DNA from: Histoplasma ohiense
Lineage: Eukaryota > Ascomycota > Eurotiomycetes > Onygenales > Ajellomycetaceae
NCBI GenBank assembly: GCA_017607445.1
Contig: JAEVHH010000001.1
Location: forward strand, 3,720,001 to 3,784,000
Direction of reading: 5' to 3'
Length of the DNA: 64,000 nucleotides
This document shows positions 55,276 through 64,000 of this stretch, piece by piece. Under the pieces are notes generated by a model. That model saw nothing but the letters and a program-made list of their open reading frames with translations. It was not told the origin of the DNA and made no database searches. Position numbers and translations under genes: made by a program. Every line of letters starts with the position of its first letter. The stretch's first letter is position 1.

Positions 55276-57782
55276 ATTTCTGTTTGGATGCACAGAAAAA
55301 GAACCTTTAGAGCATGGGGATGGGATGAGGATTGGAGGGGGGGGCCTTAATGGTAATGACAACTGGAATTGGAACTGGAACTAGAAACTGAGAATGGCGC
55401 TGGCTCTGCTTTGGTAGCATGAGCATTCATAGACCAATATGGTAACCTCCTGAAAGGAGTTTTTTTTTCTTTTTACCCGGACCATGACATCTTGACATTT
55501 TGTTGAGGTCAGCCCAATATGACCTAAAAATGAAAAGAAAAAAAAAAGAAAAAAAGAAAAAAAAAATTCGCCCGAGTAAAGGAAGTTAAGTGTATTAGCG
55601 CGTGCATGATGTCCGTATGGAGTACTCCGTAAGTAAAACAAATCCATCTTATCCTCAGGCCTCAGTAGAGATGCAGCTTCCCCCTCCCCCTCCCCCCCGT
55701 CAATTCAACAGCACCTCACCGGCCAATGATACATGTGCATGGTATCCAAATTGGAAGTTAAGATTGTGGCCAGCCTTGCGTGGTCATCGTATGGTGGCAG
55801 GAGATTCGAGAACTATTAATGTCAGGCCTCAATGATTGAATTTGCTGCTCCTGCGCATAAGTTGTCACAGCCATTAATTATGAAGAAAAGGAACGAGAGG
55901 AAATGCATCGTGAGCAGGAACATGCTCAATGTGGCCTAGATAAGTCTGCAAGCCTGTAAGCATAAGCATGAGTTTTTGCCCCAAGGCCACGCCGCGATGT
56001 TGGATCAGGCTTCTGAAAAGCGCTGTTGCGGTTCAACTGTGTTGAGAGAGTTGATGAGAGATAATAAAATAAAACCCTGATAATTACAATTGATTGCCAG
56101 GACTAAGGTTAAGGTTAAGTAAGGATTGGGACTCCGCCGATGGAACCAATGAGGAGCTCTGCTGGGGGGGAGCCCGCGTGGGGGAAGGGTCAAGCCTCAG
56201 ACTCGCAGACTCACAGACTCACAAGCAAGAAAGATGCATGCAGCCGAGTCACTATGGCAACGGCATTGAACTGCGTTCTGAATTCATGCCATGCATGTTG
56301 GAGTTTTGAGCAATCATATCCCAAAGTTCAGCTCGAGAGCGTCTTTCGTCCAACTCAAGGGAGAGCCGATGCTTTGAGCGCTGCTGAATTCGTTCGCCTC
56401 CGAGAATTGAGTCTGTGGACTGGACAGAATGTGCAGTCGTATGCGAATGAATCCCTGTATGACCAAGATCAGGCACAGGTAGTGCGGGAATCCAGAGTCC
56501 TCGTTTCATGGTTCTCTTTAGTGATGATTCCATGGGCGATCCCTTCGGTTCCAGCCGTTCATGGGTTGGCAGACAATAAACAATAATTCCCCCTCAATAG
56601 TTATCTGATAAATGGTTCCTTGAAAAAGTGCCCTGAATTGAAAATTGGAAACAGCTCTGAGTTAGGATGGATGTGCATAAATACAATTAGATGCCGTCGA
56701 TAAAAAAGGATACATGAAACATCTGGAAGAAGTGAGAAGCAAATATGATGACTCATGACTGACTTAGCTGCCGTTTCACTCCCGTTGAAGCCGTCGCCAG
56801 CGATTGGCGGAGAACAAACAACAAACAACAAACCACAGCAACAAACAACAACAACAACTTTCTCCATCCATGATCCAAGGCCTGGGCTACCAGAGTTCAG
56901 CAGATCTGCTGGCCCAATAACATCCTACTGTGGTGCATACGCGGTAGCATCAGTGGATCACAAACCACGCCAGAGATCCCGCTATCCCAGGAACGGCCGG
57001 TTAGCTTCAAGCTCTGGTGCCTGGCCTGACCCGGGAACAAAGCGGGGAGAGGTGGTGTTTGTTGACAAGTCGTAGAAGCACGTTTGGTGCCTTCGAGGGA
57101 TAATCATAACTTGAAATATTGCCCTGCTCTTGGATGCACACCCCATACATTCATTATGTGTGTGATATGCCGTTTGTCGCCTTGCTGTTGACCGGGCCTC
57201 CGTATCGTTGGGGTCGTCTCACCCACACTTTCCTCGCTACACCGCATTCAGCAGCACATTGTTCTTAAATACCCAGGTCAGCACCCGGCCTGCCAGGAAG
57301 CAGATATCTCCGATGTAAACGCCTCGCTCAATGATCTAATGACTGCGACGGTATGTCACTTCCACTGTTATTCCGCAGCTTGAAAAGGGCCTATCTGTTG
57401 CGCCATAACTGGTTTGGTGCTGGCTGACACCCTTGTGCGCGGTAAATAAACAGATCTCACGAAACAAACTACTCCCTGCGACGACAAAGTTTTTTTTTCT
57501 TTTTCGAACCAATCTCTTGTGACCATACGATAGTTACCAAAGACGGAAGGAATTGATTTACCCTAAGATCTGCCTCACTGGACAATATATTCATTCCAAC
57601 TCCGTCCGTGATCCTGGATCCCCGCCCCAGATCCCTCCTCCCCCAACATAAACTCCCGAAAACCACTGCTGTTAGGAAGGAATATCAATTGTATCGGAGG
57701 AGGGCCTACACCACAGGCTATCGCAACCCCGTCTATTGGATATTTCAACAAGTGATCGAATTACCACTGCGTTTCCACGACA
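55276..57782. other. 2.5-kb intergenic region upstream of the kinase gene
   Basis: Contains GGAGTACTCCGTA (55619-55631), an imperfect palindromic copy of the dispersed motif, and a (AAC)n/(CAA)n-like run at 56817-56855. The 148-codon frame at 56140-56586 is not recognisable. The last 300 bp are probably leader sequence. Nothing else is seen. Confidence 0.5.
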
Positions 57783-60296
57783 ATGGAGGGTGCTGTTGAC
57801 CCTGAAACCTATTACACCAAGCAGAACTGTATCGGTATGTCGAGAGTACTTCGTGACAAAAATCTGGAGATATATATCTCTTGGTGGCTAACTTCTTTGC
57901 AGGTGGTGGGAGCTTCGGAAAAGTATACAAAGGGTATGGCTTGAATCTCTTTTCTCCCTCTTACTCTTCATGCGCTGGGGGCACTAGCTAATGGCTCTGG
58001 TGATCCTTTTCCATTGTAGAGTCGATAAGCGAACAGGTCAAGCTGTCGCGATTAAAATCATCGACGTCGAAAATGCTGACGACGAAGTCGAAGATATAAT
58101 TCAAGAAATTTCTATCCTGTCCGAGCTCAATTCGCCATATGTCACCAAATATCACGGTTCGTTTCTGAAGGGCTCAGACCTATGGATTATAATGGAGTTT
58201 TGTTCGGGCGGGAGCTGCTGCGATTTGATGCGTGCGGGCCTCATTACTGAGGAATATATCATGATAATTCTCAGAGAACTGCTACTCGGATTGGACTATC
58301 TCCACAGTGACAAGAAGCTACATAGAGACATCAAAGGTGGCCAGTCCCCTTTTCAAATATTAATTTCATAGTCACCGGAGCTGACAGGTACTATAACTTA
58401 GCTGCGAATATACTTCTTGGAGCAAACGGTCAAGTCAAATTGGCAGATTTTGGCGTCTCTGGGCAACTTTCTGCAACCATGACCAAGAAAAACACCTTTG
58501 TCGGCACCCCTTTCTGGATGGCTCCAGAAGTTATCAAACAATCAGGATATGACCACAAAGCAGATATTTGGTCCTTGGGAATTACGGCCATTGAATTGGC
58601 GCAAGGCGAGCCGCCATACGCTGACATCCATCCAATGAAAGTTCTCTTCCTGATTCCCAAGAATCCGCCGCCAGTTCTGCGAGGAAACTTCAGCAAAGCG
58701 TTTAAGGACTTTGTTGAATTGTGCTTGAAGAGAGACCCAAGAGAGCGTCCCTCAGCCAAGGAGCTTCTCAAGCATCCTTTTATCAAACGAGCAAAGAAAA
58801 CTACGTACCTGACGGAGTTGATTGAGCGATCAGAACGATGGCAGGCTGTTCATGGAAATCGATCAGCGGATGACGATGACGAGCAAGACTATTATCAGCC
58901 CCCGCACAAGCCTACTCCTGAGGAAGAGGACTTGTGGGATTTCGGTACTGTGAGACCTGCTGGCGGAAGAGTGGGTGGACTGCGAGCGATGAACGATGCG
59001 GCGGCCAATGCAAGAACGCAGGCGCATGAAGGCGCGCGAAGATCTCCAATCGAACCACGGAAGGGACCGATTGACTTGCATATCCAGCGAAAATCTTCGA
59101 AGGAGACCATGAAGGGCCCACCTTCACCCCCAAGATCTCCTCAAAAAGGGAACCTCCCAATTACACTCCCGACTTCCCCGATATCTGCGGCAAGAGTTCC
59201 GCTGCCGCCATCTGTCCAGAAACAAAAGGCTTTCCAGGAATCGGCACCCAAGACACCTTCACACTTTGCAAAACCCCCACAACCTCCCAATAAGGAAAGT
59301 CCCAGCACGAGTGATTATGACAGAGCGTTGCAAAAATCATTAGCTCAAGATATCGGGTTTCTTCGACTTCGTGAATCCCCTGGCGACTCGAACGCTTCAC
59401 ACCAAATACAAAAACCCTCACCTACATCCACTCCCGCAATTGGTCCAAAACCCACGGCCAAAGAGCAGATCACAAGGAAGCCGGTTGGTATGCACATACC
59501 TGAAATACCGCCATTCAAGGGACATCAGGCGAACGCACTCCGGGATACATCCAATCAATCACCTAGTCCCACAACAACACAGGCCACACGGCAACAAAAA
59601 TCCTCTAAACAACATCCCCTTCCACCTCTGGCACACCATCCATTAAGCCCTATTCAATGCCAACAACCGTTACCGCCCATCCACCAACAACGACTTCCAC
59701 AACTGCCGACCCCGCAACCACTAGATGTAACGAGCAAACAGCCACATCACCAGCAACAGCACCAACAACAACTTGAACAGGAGCTACAACGCCACCAACA
59801 GCAACAGCAGCAACGCAAGTCCAGCGACTCTAGCCAGTCATCCTCCCTGGCCTTTTCGCCAGCTCCACACTCTCAAACTAATGACATAACCGCTCTAAGC
59901 GGCGTCGTTCTCCCTGCCCTCGAAGCTGCCCTCCGCCGGCGCACCTACAATCTCAACGCCCTTGCCCGTAGCTCAGGCGCAGGTGTCCCTGCCAAAAACA
60001 CCAATAGTAGTAACAGCGCTAACAGCAATCCCGTCGCATTAGAACTCCTCCAACGACGCCAGTACGCGCATGAGAAACTAAAGCGGCTAGTTATCAAGGC
60101 TGCGGGAATTTTCAAAGAAATTGAAAGGTGGGACAATGAGGCGCCTGTGGGAATGGGCGGGGATGTCAATGCGTTTCTCGAGGGGTTCCTGGAAGAGGTG
60201 CTTGTTAGGGTTGAGCCCGAGGAAGAAGGTGTGAGTGCGTCTTCAAGTACTCCTGCTGGTGAGGGCATGGGTGAAGCGACGACTAGGAAGAGGTAG
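57783..60296 (+). CDS. GCK-III-type Ste20-like protein kinase (Kic1/Nak1 group), 764 aa
   Basis: Exons are 57783-57834, 57903-57933, 58020-58336 and 58402-60296, 765 codons. The kinase domain opens with CIGGGSFGKVYKG at 16-28 and has the ATP lysine Lys40 in VAIKIIDVE, the catalytic HRD at 129-131 and DFG at 149-151. The activation segment is NTFVGTPFWMAPE, the germinal-centre-kinase signature. The C-terminal region (about 275-764) is long, Pro/Gln-rich and disordered, with a poly-Gln/His part (HQQQHQQQLEQELQRHQ) and a conserved helical end (ELLQRRQYAHEKLKRLVIKAAGIFKEIERW) that may be the Mob/Cab39-linked tail. Yeast Kic1 and fission yeast Nak1 control polarity and cell separation in the RAM/MOR network. 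The intron after HRDIK uses an unusual GTGGCC donor. Confidence 0.9.
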
Positions 60297-62189
60297 GAGA
60301 GTTTGGCGTTGGAGAAAGGATGGCTTGGAGAGGGCGAATGGGAAGATTTTTTTTTTTTTTTTTTTTTTTAATATCTCTCTTCCTATGGGACTACACTATT
60401 ATTGCGTGTACTGGTTGGTTAGGATTTACCTGTCAGCTAACCACTGCCTCTTCGTATTCTCTCTACAACCCGCCTTTCCTCCCTGTGATTGTTTCTCTTC
60501 AGCGGCGGCCTGGCCGCTTTTGCGGCTTGATATGTCCTAACTCTTGTTCGTGTCTGGTACCCTTTTTTTTTTTTTTTTTTTTTTTTTTTGGGTTTGCTTT
60601 TCCTAGATGTACCCCTTTACTCTATTTGGTTTGGCCGGGGCTTTCTTATAATTTATTTACAATCACAAATGAGACGACCGAAGTTCGATCGGTATTTAAA
60701 CTTCTGCATCTAGCTCCGGAGAAGTTTACTTTGTGCGACGCGGATTGTGCTGAAGGGTTGTTTTAAAAAAGGGAGGCAGGTGAAAAAGTCCCTTAGTATT
60801 CTGCTGTATATCCTATAACTACCAAGAGAAAAATTGACTGAAAGTGAGCCATGCTATACAGGATCTAAAGAGAAGTGCTTTCCAATCCCCCTCAACGCGG
60901 CGGCGGAGAACTGAAAGCGCTTGCCAGATGGTATGTAATCGGGGGTGGAAGGAATTCACCTAGTCACTCCGGCAGCCCGATGGATCTGCGGACCTCCCTA
61001 CAGTAGAGAACTCCGCACAATACACGCATTTTTATCGGCTACCCCATTATTATGCACAGGCGACCGATGTACTCATCTCACGAAACAAAAAGCAAATTTT
61101 CTCAAGGGACTGCCAGCCTAGTTTCCTCAACAAAGAGAACAAACAAAGAGGAGGAGAGGCCTGCCTTGTCATCAGGGTGAAATTGACTCTGCAACCCGTT
61201 CCTTCAGTGCCGGGCAGTGCGGTTCGATTCACGTTTCCTCGCGCATGTTGGGCAGCATGATATATGTATATGGGTTTTTGCATGCGCCGTACGTCTACGT
61301 CGAGCGCGCACAGACCAAATATAATTGCAAATTGCACAGGTCCTCAGTACTCGGCTCGCGTGCATGTGCATGCAATGATTATGTGGCCGTGTAAGAGGGG
61401 TCAGAGGAAAAGCATATCCAGTCATGTCCAGCGAATTCAAATCGTTGCACCGGATCAGAGAGATGAAAAGCCAACAATATATTCCTATTCCCAAACGTCC
61501 GGGTCGTCAATTCGAGAAAGACATCATTGTTATCATTGTTTTCTCTAGGCGTGGCTGGCGGTCTCAAGGGGTAGTGGGAGTGGCAATCGCATCGAGAGCT
61601 CTTTTTGCTGCAAGCGGGGTAGGGAACACGCTTGCTTTACTCGTGGAGCGAGCAGAGCGACGCATGTTGGATCCGTGTGATTCAGAGATTTCGGGTAGGG
61701 AACTTGCTTTGTTTTGACTGCTGCCAGTGTTGCTTTTCTTTGTATGTAGGGATGTGGTCGCCTATCCGCAGATGATGATTGGTGGATGTTCTGCGATCAT
61801 GGTATGACAGTCACACGAATGTGCAGTTGCTACCATTCACAATGAGATGCGTATGGCTCCATTCCATTATGTGATCATGCACCTTAGACCGGTTCATATT
61901 ATATACCAGGGTAGTTAGTACGTATAAGGTACCCGCAGCTCTCGGAAGCGGGTTCGAAGATATCCATGTCATGAGAACTATATATAAGTCTCCGCCGATA
62001 AACTTTGTAGTTTGATATCATTGTGAAAATATTTTTGGAGACCGTGGTGAAATAAGCGTTTGCCCCTTCTTTCTGTGTTTCCCTTTCCGCTACTGGTAAA
62101 CTTTCATGGAAGGGGAAAAATGATCCTACCTTGTTAGTTATTCATCGGGTATCATATGTAGTTCCAGGAGCTCACGATTTAATCATGTC
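60297..62189. other. 1.9-kb intergenic region with poly-T tracts
   Basis: Holds T23 at 60347-60369 and T27 at 60563-60589, both in the 3' flank of the kinase gene. The remainder, upstream of the second P450, has no recognisable gene. The frames around 61264-61717 are short and lack motifs. Confidence 0.5.
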
Positions 62190-64000
62190 TTCCCGTTTTA
62201 GCAGTACCTCCGAACGCAGCCTCCGCATGCCTTGTTGTGTTTTGCCTCCTCCTTATCGTCACCGCTGCGAAAGTGAGCCTCTTCTATACATTTACTTTGG
62301 GCGCAAATATATATTTGTAAACACACATATATATATGTGCATCTCCCACAGAATGGAATGTAAATACGGCGTTGCGGATTCCACTAATGACCAATGCGCG
62401 AGCTGTATAGGTTGTGAATAGGCTTTTTTTCTCCCCATTCCGCAAGGTACCGGGACCGATTCTCGCAAAGATCACAGGGGGATGGTTGCTGTGCGTGGAT
62501 CTTGCCGGACGGCGAGCCATGAAGGTTCACGAACTCCATGAGAAGTACGGCTCCGTGGTGCAACTTGGGCCCAACGAACTCAGCTTCTCCAGTGCGGAGA
62601 GCATTGATATGATCTATGGAACGGGGACTCGATTCCGCAAAGCACCAATGTATATGACAATGGGTCGCCCAGGTGTCTTACACTTGTCGGATCCAGCAGC
62701 ACACAGGGAGCGACGACGGTTATTAAACCATGCGTTTTCAAAACAACATCTTGATGACATGGAGCCAGAATTTCGAAATTCAGTGAAGAAGATAGTGGCC
62801 AGAATGGAGCGGCAGGGTGGAGAAGCTTTGGATATGAAGCATTGGTTTAAAATGTACACTCTGGATAATGCAGGCAAAGCTTTCCTTGGGGCGACCTTTG
62901 GGGGACTGGATTCCGACGAATCGCCACGATACGTAAAAGACTTTGATTTGTTTTTACTGGCATGGGCATTTAAGAGCACTTTCCCCATACCAGCTTGGTT
63001 TGTGCGGAAAATACCTCATCCTAAAATTAAGTTCGTCTTCGATGCGGAAGCGCGCATCTACCAGGTGAGTTTGGACAAGTTGCAGGCATTCCAGGCGTTT
63101 CCCGCTCCATTCTTCAGAATAGCTGCGTCGCATCTTTGAGCGCCGATTGATCTGCTGGCTGACCACTTCTTATTGTATCAAACCAGTACGGGATTGATAG
63201 ATTCAATGAATACATCGAAAAATATGGCCGTGTCTCCCAACGCCGAGATTTGCTAACCAAGATGATTGGCAGAAAAGAGAATGATCCAGATGCACTCGCT
63301 GATTCCGATATTGCCGTGGAAATCAGCAATCTTTGTTTCGCAGCGACCGATACCACGGGGACAGCTCTGGTTTATCTCTTTTGGGAGCTCGCACGTAATC
63401 CGCATCTGGCAGAGCGACTTCGTTCCGAGATCGCCGACCTTCCATTAGTGGATGGAGTCATTCAACACCAGAGTGTATCAAATGCCCCATTTCTAGAAGC
63501 GCTTATAATAGAAGGATTGCGAGCCTACCCGCCTCTCCCATCTGGTCTCCTCAGGGAGGCCCCTGTTGGTGGATGTGTCATAGATGGCATATATGTACCC
63601 CAAGGAGTGAGTAACAAAGAACAAAACCTTTCCTTCAATCAAAGGCATATTGGAACAGAGCCTTACTGACGGATGCATCTCTGTTCCCACCTGTCCATGG
63701 CCACCCATATAGACTATAGCTTCAACACACACCTGGACAACTCATCACAGCCCTGAATATTTCCCACACCCCGATAAGTTTGATCCATCTCGCTGGCTTG
63801 AAGGAAATGTGTGTGACGGAATGAAAAAGCTCTGGATGCCGTTTTCTAAGGGTCCTCGGAATTGCCTGGGGCGCACCATGGGGCTGTTCGAAATGAAGAT
63901 TCTAATTGCAACTTTGGTGAGGAGATTTCATATTAGTATCGACGATACGATGAGAGATGACGCGATGGATATCACAGATCATTTTCTCCTTATCCCCAAA
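62190..64000 (+). CDS. Second cytochrome P450, incomplete at the right edge, first exon uncertain
   Basis: Internal exons are 62411-63064, 63187-63606 and 63713-64000. The last runs off the window, probably within a few codons of the end. The hydrophobic segment ASACLVVFCLLLIVTAAK at about 62219-62272 reads straight onto VVNRLFFSPFRKVPGP of the next exon through a GTGAGC donor, so the anchor exon is there. I cannot find its ATG in the same frame, and a further upstream exon or a different start is likely. Motifs include AATDTTGTAL (I-helix), EGLR (ExxR), FDPSRWLE (PERF region) and FSKGPRNCLGR (heme loop with Cys). The 'YGSVVQLGPNELSF' and 'HPHPDKFDPSRW' phrases are typical of fungal biosynthetic P450s. 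It is not closely similar to the P450 at 46860. Confidence 0.8.

Noticed and set aside
56140..56586. A 148-codon open frame upstream of the kinase gene
   Set aside because: No motif, overlapping frames on both strands, and no plausible promoter or splice structure.

Overview
The window is nuclear DNA of a filamentous ascomycete (Pezizomycotina). Most genes carry short 50-120 bp introns with GTATGT/GTAAGT-type donors and CTAAC-like branch points, and long homopolymer runs fill the intergenic DNA. The gene content (Big1, Pex10, a fungal securin, sphingolipid C9-methyltransferase, LaeA-like methyltransferase) fits Eurotiomycetes. An Onygenales-type fungus is my best guess, but that is inference from gene style, not a search. 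I modelled 22 protein genes: 20 complete with exon boundaries (all but one keep frame through to the stop, the exception being the unrecognised gene at 22174-22736) and two cut by the window edges. I saw no tRNA, rRNA, CRISPR array or intact transposon.

Layout. 1-8863: end of an RRP17/Nop25-like gene, tropomyosin (-), a securin candidate (+), sphingolipid C9-methyltransferase (+), BIG1 (+). 10345-20847: a Csi2-like mucin-type membrane protein (+), ERD1 (-), PEX10 (+), a large DEDDy exonuclease-domain protein (-) and LSm5 (+). 22174-26662: an unrecognised small gene with a reading-frame break (-) and an amino acid permease (+). 26663-36987 is looser and accessory in character: long gene-free stretches with repeated TACGGAGTA palindromes, a 3-dehydroshikimate-dehydratase-like TIM-barrel gene, a stand-alone NRPS-like adenylation protein and a GNAT acetyltransferase. 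39968-42864: an RGD2-type F-BAR/DEP/RhoGAP gene. 44518-48973: a divergent LaeA-like methyltransferase / cytochrome P450 pair. 50073-60296: CDC6 (-), a UBX5-type protein (+) and a germinal-centre-type kinase (+). The window ends inside a second P450.

The housekeeping genes cover cell division (securin, Cdc6, GCK kinase), polarity and actin (tropomyosin, RhoGAP), the cell wall and secretory pathway (Big1, Erd1, Csi2-like) and lipids and peroxisomes (C9-methyltransferase, Pex10). Set between them are two small groups of likely secondary-metabolism genes: dehydratase-like plus adenylation enzyme at 30-36 kb, and methyltransferase plus P450 at 44.5-49 kb. Whether these groups cooperate cannot be decided from sequence alone. 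They are the best candidates for an undescribed system. The adenylation protein is especially odd: a degenerate condensation remnant, no carrier domain, and a bipartite-NLS-like tail.
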